Below, piece after piece: positions 32,098-41,012 of a stretch of DNA of 64,000 nt. A program made the position numbers and the translations under genes. The notes below the pieces were generated by a model, which was given only the letters and a program-made list of their open reading frames with translations, ran no database searches and was not told the origin of the DNA. Each line of letters begins with the position of its first letter. Positions within the stretch are counted from its first letter, which is position 1. This stretch comes from Clostridia bacterium (GTDB lineage: Bacteria; Bacillota; Clostridia; Oscillospirales; CAG-272), in the NCBI GenBank assembly GCA_017420755.1, contig JAFQOG010000029.1:124001-188000 (forward strand), given 5' to 3'.

Positions 32098-33069
32098 ATG
32101 AAAAAAATTCTTTCAATTACAATGGCAATTCTTTTAATTGCCGTATCACTATTTGCGTTTGCTTCATGTGGCAAAAAAACTGATGAAGCCATTAAAGTAA
32201 CAACTCTTAACGGAACTACCGGCTTTGGAATGGCACCTCTTATGAAGGAGCATTCTCTTGGAAATACAAAAAATGAATACGAATTCTCCGTTCAAAGCGA
32301 TGCTAGTGTTGTCACTGCCGGACTTATGAACGGAAGTATCGATATTGCAGCTCTACCTACAAATGCAGCGGCTAATGTTTATAACAAAACTGAGGGCGGT
32401 GTGCAAATCATTGCTATTAACACTCTCGGAGTTCTATATGTAGTTACAAATGGCGTTGAAATCTCCTCTGTTGCAGATTTAGAAGGAAAAACAATATATT
32501 GTCCTGCTCAAAACCCTCTTTTTATAACAAAATATATTCTTGAAAAGAATGGATTAAATGGTAAGGTAACAGTTGATTCTACAACTTATGCAAAGCCAGA
32601 TGCTCTTCGTGATGCTGTTAAGACCGGTAGCGTTGAAATTGCAGTTCTACCTGAGCCTATGGTTACAATCGCCAAGAGTGGAAATCAAAATGTCAAGGTA
32701 GCTCTAGACTTAACTGCTGAATGGAACAAGATTTCCGACGGAAAACAGTTAGTTCAAGGCTGTGTAGTTGTAAGAACTGAATTTGCAAATGAATATCCCG
32801 GTAGCGTTGATTCCTTTTTAAAGGAATATAAGGCTTCAATTGAGGCTTTAAATGAGGATACCACATCTGCAGCATCCGCAATTAAGGAATTTGGTATTTT
32901 CGCTAATGAAGCGGTTGCTAAGAATGCTATTCCAAAATGCAATATTGCATATATGGATGGCGATGATATGAAGGATGCTATGGAGAATTTCCTAGATGCT
33001 ATGTATGCAATTGCTCCTGCAAGCATAGGAAATGCTATTCCTAGCGATGATTTCTACTATGGCGCATAA
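32098..33069 (+). CDS. ABC transporter substrate-binding lipoprotein (NitT/TauT type)
   Basis: A 323-residue secreted binding protein. An N-terminal signal with a lipobox (FAFASCGKK, Cys about residue 25) anchors it to the membrane. The mature part follows the NMT1/SsuA-like fold: APLMKEH, GLMNGSIDIAALPTNAA, LEGKTIYCPAQNP, and AVLPEPMV. These proteins bind sulfonates, taurine, nitrate, thiamin-like pyrimidines or others; the ligand cannot be told from sequence. ATG 32098 has GAGG about eight bases upstream. First gene of the importer. Confidence 0.85.
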   Translation: MKKILSITMAILLIAVSLFAFASCGKKTDEAIKVTTLNGTTGFGMAPLMKEHSLGNTKNEYEFSVQSDASVVTAGLMNGSIDIAALPTNAAANVYNKTEGGVQIIAINTLGVLYVVTNGVEISSVADLEGKTIYCPAQNPLFITKYILEKNGLNGKVTVDSTTYAKPDALRDAVKTGSVEIAVLPEPMVTIAKSGNQNVKVALDLTAEWNKISDGKQLVQGCVVVRTEFANEYPGSVDSFLKEYKASIEALNEDTTSAASAIKEFGIFANEAVAKNAIPKCNIAYMDGDDMKDAMENFLDAMYAIAPASIGNAIPSDDFYYGA

Positions 33070-33844
33070 ATTAAAAAAGCCACTTAAATTAATTTTAATA
33101 ACACTGTTTTGGTTTTTGGTATGGGAGGTGGCTTCGCTTATTATAAGCAAGCCACTTCTTTTCCCATCTCCAGTGGATGCAATTTTGAGATTGTTTGAGT
33201 TAGTAGCTACTAAGGCGTTTTGGGAAAACACCTTACTTTCACTTGGTCGTGTTAGCTTGGGAATCGTTATTGCAATTCTTTTAGGCACGGTATTCGGTCT
33301 TCTTTGCTCTTTTTCTAAGCTATTATACGATGTTTTGTATCCACTTATAACTGTTATTAAATCAACTCCTGTGGCGTCATTTATAATTCTTATATGGATA
33401 TTTATTGGAAATAACGCTACTCCAATTGTAATATCCGCACTTATGGTGTTCCCAATAGTCTTTGCCAACACATATCAAGGTATAAAGAGTATTGACAAAA
33501 GTATGCTTGAGGTTTGCAAGGTTTATAAAATTCCCAATAAAAAGGTATTGACTTCTCTATATTTGCCTAGCGTTTTGCCTTATTTTTCGTCTGCGCTTCT
33601 ATCTTCCATTGGTTTAGGCTGGAAGGCTGGAATCGCCGCAGAGGTTCTTTGCACTCCTATGAGATCTATTGGAAGAGCTATTTTTGATTCAAAAACATAC
33701 ATTGAATATACAGATTTGTTCGCTTGGACCCTTACAGTAATAATTTTAAGCCTTGTTCTTGAATATCTTCTAACGAAGCTTTTAAAGATGGTTTTCAAGA
33801 AGCACGACATTGATGCAAAGGGGGATAAAATAAATGGAAATTAA
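33059..33844 (+). CDS. ABC transporter permease (SsuC/TauC-like)
   Basis: A membrane permease of about 261 residues with six hydrophobic segments. The coupling-helix region EVCKVYKIPNKKVLTSLYLP corresponds to the EAA loop, and FPSPVDAILRLFELV and GLGWKAGIAAEVL are typical of the NitT/TauT group. It overlaps the binding-protein gene by 11 bases and the ATPase gene by 11. An in-frame ATG at 33047 is an equally possible start. Confidence 0.88.
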   Translation: MAHKLKKPLKLILITLFWFLVWEVASLIISKPLLFPSPVDAILRLFELVATKAFWENTLLSLGRVSLGIVIAILLGTVFGLLCSFSKLLYDVLYPLITVIKSTPVASFIILIWIFIGNNATPIVISALMVFPIVFANTYQGIKSIDKSMLEVCKVYKIPNKKVLTSLYLPSVLPYFSSALLSSIGLGWKAGIAAEVLCTPMRSIGRAIFDSKTYIEYTDLFAWTLTVIILSLVLEYLLTKLLKMVFKKHDIDAKGDKINGN

Positions 33845-34391
33845 AAATTTAGTTAAAGCCTTTGGCGATAAGGTCATTTTTAATGGTAATTCTTTTATTT
33901 TTCCTGAAAACAAGATAACATATCTTATGGGTGAGAGTGGTTGTGGAAAAACTACTCTTTTACGAATAATTTCCGGTCTTGATACAGATTTTTTGGGAGA
34001 AATAATTAAGAAAAGCGATTTTATAAGTTGTGTTTTTCAAGAGCCTAGGCTTTTTAACTCTTTAACTGTTAAACAGAATTTAGAAATCGTTGATAAAGCA
34101 TCTTCTCTTACCTATGAGGAGCTTTTAGAGCTAGTCGAATTAGGCGTTGAGGAAAATTCTTATCCCGAGAGCTTATCTGGTGGTATGAAAATGCGTCTTT
34201 CTCTTGCAAGGGCGTTATGCTATAATGGTGATATTTTCCTAATGGATGAGCCTTTTTCAGCACTTGACGAGGCTATGAAGGACAGATTATTACCAAAGAT
34301 ATTCAAGCTTTTAAAGGGGAAAACAGTTATTATAATTTCTCATGATTTTGAAGAGGCTCAAAAATACGCTGATAACATAATAACTCTATAA
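33834..34391 (+). CDS. ABC transporter ATP-binding protein, short form
   Basis: The nucleotide-binding subunit of the importer. Walker A GESGCGKTT (about residue 33), Q-loop FQEPRLF, signature LSGGMKMR, Walker B IFLMDEPFSALDEA and the switch His in IISHDFEEA are all present. At 185 residues it is shorter than the usual 240-260, with the C-terminal part missing and little between Walker A and the Q-loop. AAGGGGGA lies upstream of the ATG. Ends at a bidirectional terminator. Confidence 0.9.
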   Translation: MEIKNLVKAFGDKVIFNGNSFIFPENKITYLMGESGCGKTTLLRIISGLDTDFLGEIIKKSDFISCVFQEPRLFNSLTVKQNLEIVDKASSLTYEELLELVELGVEENSYPESLSGGMKMRLSLARALCYNGDIFLMDEPFSALDEAMKDRLLPKIFKLLKGKTVIIISHDFEEAQKYADNIITL

Positions 34392-34396
34392 AAAGG

Positions 34397-34427
34397 AAAA
34401 ACTCTTACAAAAATGTAAGAGTTTTTT
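34397..34427. terminator. Bidirectional terminator, ABC ATPase and cysteine-rich gene
   Basis: AAACTCTTACA, four-base loop, TGTAAGAGTTT, then T run; A-rich on the other side. Confidence 0.88.
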
Positions 34428-34431
34428 AGCG

Positions 34432-35286
34432 CTATGAGCAACTACAGCCACCATGGCGAGGACCTTCATTTTTATTATGACAGGTGGGGCCATGTGGGAA
34501 GCTATTCATAGATGGAGGGGAAAATTCATTTACTGGGAATGACATAGCTTTAAAAAGAGTGCAAGGATCATTTTCTGGCGCAGAAATACATTCTTTTTCA
34601 GGGATATTGTACTCTGTTGCATTTATAATAAGCTGGGCGGGACGCTCTATTCTTATTACCGAGAAGAATCCTAAGGACACAACTAGCGCCTTTTCGTCCC
34701 TGTCGTAAAGACTTCCGTTTACGCAACCACGCACATTATCTGGGATATCATCTACGCAACAGCAACAACAGCAAGGAAATACTCTAGGCTCTACAATCTT
34801 TGTATCCAAAATTACAGGATCGGCAATTTCCAAAACCGCCATTGGCAAATTAGACGATGATGGAGCTTGACATGGAATATCAGAGCAAAAGCCATCATTA
34901 CCTATCTCGCTCTTAAATATTTTTACATTTCCCTCGCTACCAAAAAGAATGACATTCTTTTCAACAACTGCAATACCATCGAATTCTTGAATGTTTCTAG
35001 GAGCAAGGCACGCTTCAAATGTGATTTTAGTGTATATTTTAATGTTAAGCTGATAGAAGCCTCTATTGAAAGGTACTTCATTAACATTTATATATGCACA
35101 AACAACCTCTGCGTATTTAGCGCGAATATTACAGGTGCGATCTATAATTTCCTCGCCGAATTCCGTAAGATATACCTTGACATTTTCAAAGCAATCCTTA
35201 TCTCTACATGAATCAAGCACTCTATAAGTGTCGATGCAAACGCATTCCTTAGAGCTGGAAGGGGGACACATTCTGTTATCAGGCAT
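34432..35286 (-). CDS. Cysteine-rich protein of unknown function with a Cys6 run
   Basis: A 284-residue protein with no signal peptide or membrane segment. The conserved-looking opening is CVCIDTYRVLDSCRDKDCFE, followed by EIIDRTCNIRAKYAEVV, then FPCCCCCCVDD (six cysteines in a row, about residue 172) and a Cys/His-rich tail ending GGCSCS. About 24 cysteines suggest disulfide cross-linking or metal binding, as in spore coat or morphogenesis proteins. That role is an inference; I recognise similar clostridial hypothetical proteins but no function. TTAGGAGG precedes the ATG. A CATATGCTA element (35337-35345) resembles a mother-cell sigma-K -10 box, without a clear -35. Confidence 0.7.
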   Translation of the reverse strand: MPDNRMCPPSSSKECVCIDTYRVLDSCRDKDCFENVKVYLTEFGEEIIDRTCNIRAKYAEVVCAYINVNEVPFNRGFYQLNIKIYTKITFEACLAPRNIQEFDGIAVVEKNVILFGSEGNVKIFKSEIGNDGFCSDIPCQAPSSSNLPMAVLEIADPVILDTKIVEPRVFPCCCCCCVDDIPDNVRGCVNGSLYDRDEKALVVSLGFFSVIRIERPAQLIINATEYNIPEKECISAPENDPCTLFKAMSFPVNEFSPPSMNSFPHGPTCHNKNEGPRHGGCSCS

Positions 35287-35381
35287 AAGGTTAACCTCCT
35301 AATTATTTTGAAAAACGATATTCTCGTTTTCTATAATAGCATATGCCATTCAACAAAATTTGACATTTTATATCAAAAGAT

Positions 35382-35410
35382 AAAAATCCCCTTTTTTCAA
35401 AGGGGATTTC
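35382..35410 (-). terminator. Terminator after the small P-loop gene
   Basis: Minus strand: AAATCCCCTTT, short loop, AAAGGGGATTTTT. Confidence 0.85.
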
Positions 35411-35419
35411 ATAAACAAA

Positions 35420-35827
35420 TTATAGATACTTTTTGATAGTATCAGTTGCTTGCTCAGCTGGCATTGAAAGTGTCATAACAAGGTTTACACCAAGCTTTGC
35501 AACTAGCTTATCAGCCTCGAGCAAGAATTGCTCAAATGCTGGCAAATCTCTTTTACAAATTCTAAATGTAGCATCGATAAACATGTCTGTAATATCGTGG
35601 TTACTTGCCAAAAGACCTGCAATAAATCCGTAAAGCGCCTCTGCGTCCTCTACCATATATTCATCAGAATTGATAAGTCTGCATCTATGGCTGACTTGCA
35701 ATCTAAGATTATCTCCTTTTTCAATGCAAACAACTGAACCATTTGAGCAATCAAGTGCAGTGTTAATCATATCAATGAGCACCTTTGTCTTGCCGGTTCC
35801 TTTTACACCAATAATAATTTTCGTCAT
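35420..35827 (-). CDS. Small P-loop protein of unknown function
   Basis: A 135-residue protein that begins with a Walker A loop, IIIGVKGTGKTKVL (residues 4-17). SVVCIEKGDN, EYMVEDAEALYGFIAGLLASNHDIT and MFIDATFRI, a possible Walker B with Asp, follow. The core is shorter than a full AAA or ABC domain. Similar small ATP/GTP-binding proteins occur in Clostridia without a known role. GGGAGG sits eight bases before ATG 35827; an upstream in-frame ATG at 35872 has none. It stands alone. Confidence 0.7.
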   Translation of the reverse strand: MTKIIIGVKGTGKTKVLIDMINTALDCSNGSVVCIEKGDNLRLQVSHRCRLINSDEYMVEDAEALYGFIAGLLASNHDITDMFIDATFRICKRDLPAFEQFLLEADKLVAKLGVNLVMTLSMPAEQATDTIKKYL

Positions 35828-35959
35828 ATTCTTTTCCTCCCGAATATTATTTTCTGTAATTAAATTATACATTAAAGCATTGAAAAAATCAATACTTTTT
35901 GTGAAAAATGTATAAAAATTTAAGTTTTTTTATTGTTTTTTTCAAAAAAGTCATAAAAA

Positions 35960-35992
35960 TACAAAAATAGACGGGATTTTCCCGTCTATTTC
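35960..35992 (-). terminator. Terminator after pgi
   Basis: Minus strand: AAATAGACGGG, loop, CCCGTCTATTTTTG. Confidence 0.9.
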
Positions 35993-37333
35993 TTAGTTAT
36001 CTATTCTTTTTTGAAGTTCTAAACGAAGCTCCTCATAGCCTTCCTTTCCAAAAAGTGCAAACATATTTTTCTTATAGCTTTCAACACCCGGTTGATTGAA
36101 TGGATTTACACCAAGAACATATCCAGAAACAGCACAAGCGTATTCAAAGAAATATACAAGATATCCAAACGAATGAGCGCTTCTGTCCTCTATATCAATC
36201 ACAATATTAGGAACATCGCCATCTGAATGAGCAAAAAGCGTTCCAAGCATAGCCTGCTCGTTTACAAAGCTCAACTCTCTTCCTGCCAAGAAATTCAGCT
36301 TATCTATATTGTTAGGATCATTAGGAATGATAATAGTATCGCTGGATTTCTTTATGTTCAATACTGTTTCAAACATGATTCTTTCGCCATCTTGGATAAA
36401 TTGACCAAGAGAGTGAAGGTCAGTTGAAAAGATTACAGATGAAGGATAAATTCCCTTCTTATCCTTTCCTTCGCTCTCACCGAACAATTGCTTCCACCAT
36501 TCACATAGCATTTGAGCGGACGGCTCATACGAAACGAGAATTTCCGTGGATTTTCCTTGTCTATAAAGCTGATTTCTTATCGCTACATATTTAAGAGCAT
36601 CATTTTTGTTAATATCTTCAACAAAGCATGCTTCTCTTGCATCTGACGCACCCTTCATTAATTCGTCAATGTCAACACCTGCTACTGCAATTGGCAAAAG
36701 GCCAACAGCTGTCAATACAGAAAATCTACCGCCAACATCATCAGGCACTACAAAGGTTTCGTATCCCTCGTCATCAGAAAAGCTCTTCAATGTTCCCTTA
36801 GCCTTGTCGGTTGTAGCAAAAATTCTTTCTCTTGCGCCATCTTTTCCATATTTTTCCTCGAGCAACGCTCTAAAAATACGGAAAGCTACTGCAGGCTCAG
36901 TTGTAGTTCCGGATTTTGAAACAATATTTACGCAAATGTCCTTGCCCTCACAAATCTTTAAGAGATCTGCAAGCGCGCTTGAGCTGATTGAATTACCCGC
37001 AAAATAAATATCGGGAGTATTCTTTTTCATGTTATTATACATTGCGGACTTAATATACTCAATAGCAGCACGAGCGCCAAGATAAGAACCACCAATTCCA
37101 ATAACGATTAGAATATCACAGGAATTTTGGATTTTTTGAGCAGCCTTTTTAATTCTGGCAAACTCTTCCTTATCATAATCCACAGGCAAATCTAGCCATC
37201 CAAGGAATGTATTACCCTCGCCAGTTTTGTTCATAAGAAGCCTTTGTGCCTCGTAAATTTCGCCGGATATATTATTAATGTCGTTGTTAGTAACATACTT
37301 GTTTACGAATTTATTGTTCAATGAAAGTGTCAT
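35993..37333 (-). CDS. pgi: Glucose-6-phosphate isomerase
   Basis: Interconverts glucose 6-phosphate and fructose 6-phosphate. A 446-residue SIS-domain enzyme: [52 protein letters not shown], and the C-terminal [14 protein letters not shown] are Pgi signatures. The ATG at 37333 has TTGGAGG upstream; the longer in-frame extension has no supporting site. Transcribed alone from a promoter at 37375-37403. Confidence 0.96.
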   Translation of the reverse strand: MTLSLNNKFVNKYVTNNDINNISGEIYEAQRLLMNKTGEGNTFLGWLDLPVDYDKEEFARIKKAAQKIQNSCDILIVIGIGGSYLGARAAIEYIKSAMYNNMKKNTPDIYFAGNSISSSALADLLKICEGKDICVNIVSKSGTTTEPAVAFRIFRALLEEKYGKDGARERIFATTDKAKGTLKSFSDDEGYETFVVPDDVGGRFSVLTAVGLLPIAVAGVDIDELMKGASDAREACFVEDINKNDALKYVAIRNQLYRQGKSTEILVSYEPSAQMLCEWWKQLFGESEGKDKKGIYPSSVIFSTDLHSLGQFIQDGERIMFETVLNIKKSSDTIIIPNDPNNIDKLNFLAGRELSFVNEQAMLGTLFAHSDGDVPNIVIDIEDRSAHSFGYLVYFFEYACAVSGYVLGVNPFNQPGVESYKKNMFALFGKEGYEELRLELQKRIDN

Positions 37334-37374
37334 TTTTATTTTCCTCCAACAAAATGATTTTTCACATCCCATAT

Positions 37375-37403
37375 ATATTACTACATTTATCTTCAAATTT
37401 CAA
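37375..37403 (-). promoter_or_regulatory. Promoter of pgi
   Basis: Minus strand: TTGAAA (37403-37398), 17-base spacer, TAATAT (37380-37375). Confidence 0.6.
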
Positions 37404-37423
37404 CACTTTTTAAATAACTTTTT

Positions 37424-38578
37424 TTATTTTAATAAAAAATTTTTTATAATATTGCCCATATATTGCCAAAAGCTTATTTTTTCTATGTCCTCTGATGCAT
37501 AAATGTCACTTTCTCCTATACATTCATCGTCGATGGTATAGATTATTTTTCCTACTATATCCCCTACTTTTATAGGTGCTTCGACGAATTCACATAATTC
37601 CATTTTTGATTGAATTTTTGAATTGTTCCCTTTATTTATTAGTATCTCCTTTTTATCATAAGCAATATCAACAAAATCCTTTACACCACCATATACCTTG
37701 ACTTTTTCAGTAGCTATGTTATCATTAACATAAATTTCATAATTTGAAAAGCCAAAATCAAGAAGCTTTGTAGCGCTTACATTTCGTTCATCTGAGCTTT
37801 CAGCGCCCATTATAACAGCGATAAGGTGCAATTCTCCTCTTTTAGCGCTTGCACTAACGCAAAAGCCCGCTTTTGAGGTTGAGCCTGTTTTTAAACCTGT
37901 TATACCCCTGTAAAATCGCACTAGTCTATTAGTGTTTGTAAGACCAAATTCCCCATTTCTTATCGTGTCCATCCAAATGGTTGTATATTCTGTGATTTTT
38001 TCGTGCTTTAATAGCTCTCTTGACATTAATGCGATATCTTTTGCTGTTGTTAAATGATTTTCTGTATCGTCATCTAAGCCCGTTACATTTTCGAAATGAG
38101 TATTACTCATGCCTAATTCTAGTGCTCGTTTGTTCATAGCCTCAACAAACGCCTCTTCGCTTCCGGCTACATGCTCTGCAAGAGTCAAGGCCGCATCATT
38201 AGCAGATGCTATTATAACGCTTTTTAGTAAATCCTCTACCTTCATAACCTCATTAGGCTCTAAAAATATTTGAGAGCCTCCCATAGAGGCTGCATTTTCA
38301 CTAACACTCAGCTCGTCATCAAGCTTAAGAGTATTTGCCTCTATTGCCTCAAAAACCAATAATAATGTCATGATTTTAGTAACGGAAGCGGGATGAAGTC
38401 TTTCATCTGAATTCTTTTCGTACAGAATCGTCCCCGTATTAGCATCCATTAAAATTGCACTTTTCCCGTTTAATTCTAATGTTGGATTTTTTATCTCTAC
38501 TGCAAAAGCCGAAATTGTAAGAGATAGTACAAAAATCATTGCAAAGAAAATTGCCAAAGCTTTTTTAAAAAATTTCAT
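37424..38578 (-). CDS. D-alanyl-D-alanine carboxypeptidase (DacF/PBP5-like)
   Basis: Removes the terminal D-Ala of peptidoglycan stem peptides. A signal peptide (about residues 1-28, ending SAFAVE) precedes the S11 peptidase domain with SxxK in HPASVTKIM, the SxN motif SANDAA and KTGSTSKAG. A C-terminal PBP5-type beta domain (about 285-355) and a final hydrophobic, amphipathic segment for membrane attachment follow. DacF relatives act in spore cortex formation in Bacillus. ATG 38578 has GAGG eight bases upstream. It follows the class A PBP gene with a terminator between. Confidence 0.9.
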   Translation of the reverse strand: MKFFKKALAIFFAMIFVLSLTISAFAVEIKNPTLELNGKSAILMDANTGTILYEKNSDERLHPASVTKIMTLLLVFEAIEANTLKLDDELSVSENAASMGGSQIFLEPNEVMKVEDLLKSVIIASANDAALTLAEHVAGSEEAFVEAMNKRALELGMSNTHFENVTGLDDDTENHLTTAKDIALMSRELLKHEKITEYTTIWMDTIRNGEFGLTNTNRLVRFYRGITGLKTGSTSKAGFCVSASAKRGELHLIAVIMGAESSDERNVSATKLLDFGFSNYEIYVNDNIATEKVKVYGGVKDFVDIAYDKKEILINKGNNSKIQSKMELCEFVEAPIKVGDIVGKIIYTIDDECIGESDIYASEDIEKISFWQYMGNIIKNFLLK

Positions 38579-38634
38579 ATTTATCACCTCGCAATAATTA
38601 TATTTTCAAGCGTTAAAAAAAATGATATGCAAAT

Positions 38635-38663
38635 AAAAATCGCCTTAAAAAGGCGATTTTTAT
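38635..38663 (-). terminator. Terminator after the class A PBP gene
   Basis: Minus strand: AAAAATCGCCTT, loop, AAGGCGATTTTTATT. Confidence 0.88.
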
Positions 38664-40880
38664 TTATTTTGTTCTTGATTTAATTAAATATTCTTTATCG
38701 TGTATATCAAACACATTAAAGCTTTTATCTCTTTCGTAATCTAAAAGAGCGATTTTTCTCTTGAATAAAATATGGGTGGAAGAATCTGCCAATAGTCCGC
38801 TTTGTGAGTCAATATAAACGCTTTTGTGTCTGTCGCAATATTCCGTTGGCTCTGTTCCCTTTTTAAAATATCCTATTTGAACACGGTTTAATCTAGGATC
38901 AATTTTGCAGTCCTCTGTTGGTAGCTTTCCAGAGTCGGTACAAAATTCAGCACTAACGATATTTCCACTATCAAAAAGCCTCTCATCTTTATTAAGAGCG
39001 CTATGAGCATCTAGCATTATCGAATCAAATATGGAAATTGCAGAATTTGAGTTTGAGCTAACGCTTGATGGCATATCATAGCCCACCCAAACGCCACACA
39101 AATAATATGGCGTATAACCTACAAACCATTTGTCTTCATTATTACCAGATGTTCCTGTTTTACCCGCCACTTGTACTATATCCTTTAATTTTAGAGCCTT
39201 AGCTGTTCCTCTTTGGACAACATTTGATAGCATTAAATTCATAATTGTTGCAGTATCCTCGTCAATTATACGCTTTGAGGAAAAATCATTTGAAAGTATA
39301 ACATTTCCGTAGTTATCTGTTACATACAAATAGCTTCTTGGCTCAGCAATATATCCGCCATTTGCAAAGGCTGAATAAGCATTCGTTACCTCTAAAAGAC
39401 TTGAACCAATAGTCAGCTGTCCAAGCGCCAGGGGCGAGGGGGCTTTGTCTTGCTCTATTAATGGTATAGAAAAATTATTTTTACAAAAATCAAACGCTCT
39501 ATCTATGCCTAAATCATTTAATATTTTAACCGAAACGGTATTTAATGAATGCTCTAGGGCGTAATTTGCGCTGACAAGTCCTTTATATTTTCGGCTTGCA
39601 TTTTGTGGCCAAGGATCTTTTTCAAGAAGTAATGGTGTATCGTCATATACGCTTGCATATGTGATTATGTTACTTTCAATAGCGGGCGCATATACTGATA
39701 ATGGCTTGATTACAGACCCAAGAGGCCTTTTCGCATCTGTTGCTCGATTAAATATTCTATTTGCACTTTTTATACCTACTCCGCCGGCAATTCCCAAAAT
39801 ATTTGAGGTATAAGGATCAATTACCACGCACGATGCCTCGGGATATTTTCCATTTTGAGGCTTTAAATACGCAATATAGCTCTCAAATGTCCTTTCGACG
39901 GATTTTTGAATTTCGGTATCCATAGTAGAATAGATATTTAGCCCACCCTTATTTATAATCATAAGAGCGCCCTCTGGGCTAAGGTTGTATTTATTAATTA
40001 AATCCTTGCTTACATCCGATATTAATTTTTCGGTAAACCAAGAATAAACTCCACTGTGCTTTTCTTGTTCAATATTTGGATTGATAGATAACTCCTCGTT
40101 TATTGCTATGCTGTGTTCATTCTCGGTTATCATTCCATATGAAAGCATCATATTCAAAATCAACTCGCGACGATTTTTATTATTTTCAGGATATTTATAC
40201 GGGTCGTATTTAGTTGGGCTTTTTACAATTGATGCAAGGCATGCACATTCGGCAAGAGATAGCTCCGATGCATCTTTATTAAAGTATAAATGAGATGCGC
40301 TTTGAATTCCGTATGCGTTTTGAGATAGATAAACCACATTTAAATAAAGCTCTAAAATTTCATTTTTTCCTAGTTTTTTTTCTAAATTAAGTGCTCTTAA
40401 AATTTCCTCAAGCTTTCTTTTAGGAGTTACCATATCATCTCCGGTTAAATTTTTGATTAACTGTTGAGTGATCGTTGATCCTCCAAAGCCACTTTTTTCA
40501 AATTTGAAAATGTAATTTAATGTAGCTTTAATAGTTCTTGGCCAATCTACTCCATTATGATCATAGAATTTATGGTCTTCTACTGCGATAAAAGCATTTT
40601 TAAGATGGTTTGGCATATCATAAAACGAGCACCATTCGCTATTTTCAAGAAAAATTCGCTCTTCCTCAAGCTCCTTTGGAGCGCTTGTATCAATTACACC
40701 ATCTTTTCTTTCAAAGGTAAATATTTTTGTAACAGAGGACGCCCCTGTGCGAATAAGCGATAGATCTATTTCATGATTTAAATTAAATTTAACATAAATT
40801 ATAAAAACAATTCCAACAATAATTATTGATAAAAATGTTATAAACATTATTTTTAAAAGGATATGCTTTTTTTCTTGCAT
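38664..40880 (-). CDS. Class A penicillin-binding protein (PBP1A-like)
   Basis: Bifunctional peptidoglycan synthase of 738 residues: a short cytoplasmic tail, one membrane anchor (about 9-29), then a GT51 transglycosylase domain with AFIAVEDHKFYDHNGVD (catalytic Glu) and GGSTITQQLIKNL. The transpeptidase domain has SxxK in RPLGSVIKPL, SxN in EHSLNT and KTGTSG. The tail has FDSGNIVSAEFCTDSGKLPTEDC, normal for clostridial PBP1. AAAGGAG precedes the ATG. Located beside a D,D-carboxypeptidase. Confidence 0.95.
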   Translation of the reverse strand: MQEKKHILLKIMFITFLSIIIVGIVFIIYVKFNLNHEIDLSLIRTGASSVTKIFTFERKDGVIDTSAPKELEEERIFLENSEWCSFYDMPNHLKNAFIAVEDHKFYDHNGVDWPRTIKATLNYIFKFEKSGFGGSTITQQLIKNLTGDDMVTPKRKLEEILRALNLEKKLGKNEILELYLNVVYLSQNAYGIQSASHLYFNKDASELSLAECACLASIVKSPTKYDPYKYPENNKNRRELILNMMLSYGMITENEHSIAINEELSINPNIEQEKHSGVYSWFTEKLISDVSKDLINKYNLSPEGALMIINKGGLNIYSTMDTEIQKSVERTFESYIAYLKPQNGKYPEASCVVIDPYTSNILGIAGGVGIKSANRIFNRATDAKRPLGSVIKPLSVYAPAIESNIITYASVYDDTPLLLEKDPWPQNASRKYKGLVSANYALEHSLNTVSVKILNDLGIDRAFDFCKNNFSIPLIEQDKAPSPLALGQLTIGSSLLEVTNAYSAFANGGYIAEPRSYLYVTDNYGNVILSNDFSSKRIIDEDTATIMNLMLSNVVQRGTAKALKLKDIVQVAGKTGTSGNNEDKWFVGYTPYYLCGVWVGYDMPSSVSSNSNSAISIFDSIMLDAHSALNKDERLFDSGNIVSAEFCTDSGKLPTEDCKIDPRLNRVQIGYFKKGTEPTEYCDRHKSVYIDSQSGLLADSSTHILFKRKIALLDYERDKSFNVFDIHDKEYLIKSRTK

Positions 40881-40973
40881 AAAAATCTCCTTTCTTGTAC
40901 ATTAATTATTATTAGAAATATTAAATTATATCATACAAGAATGATTTTGCACGCAATGGCACTTTTTGAAAAA

Positions 40974-41008
40974 TAAAAGCTTCTATGAATTAACATAGAA
41001 GCCTTTAT
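40974..41008 (-). terminator. Terminator after dnaE
   Basis: Minus strand: GGCTTCTATG, six-base loop, CATAGAAGC and a T run. Confidence 0.88.
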
Positions 41009-41012
41009 TTTA

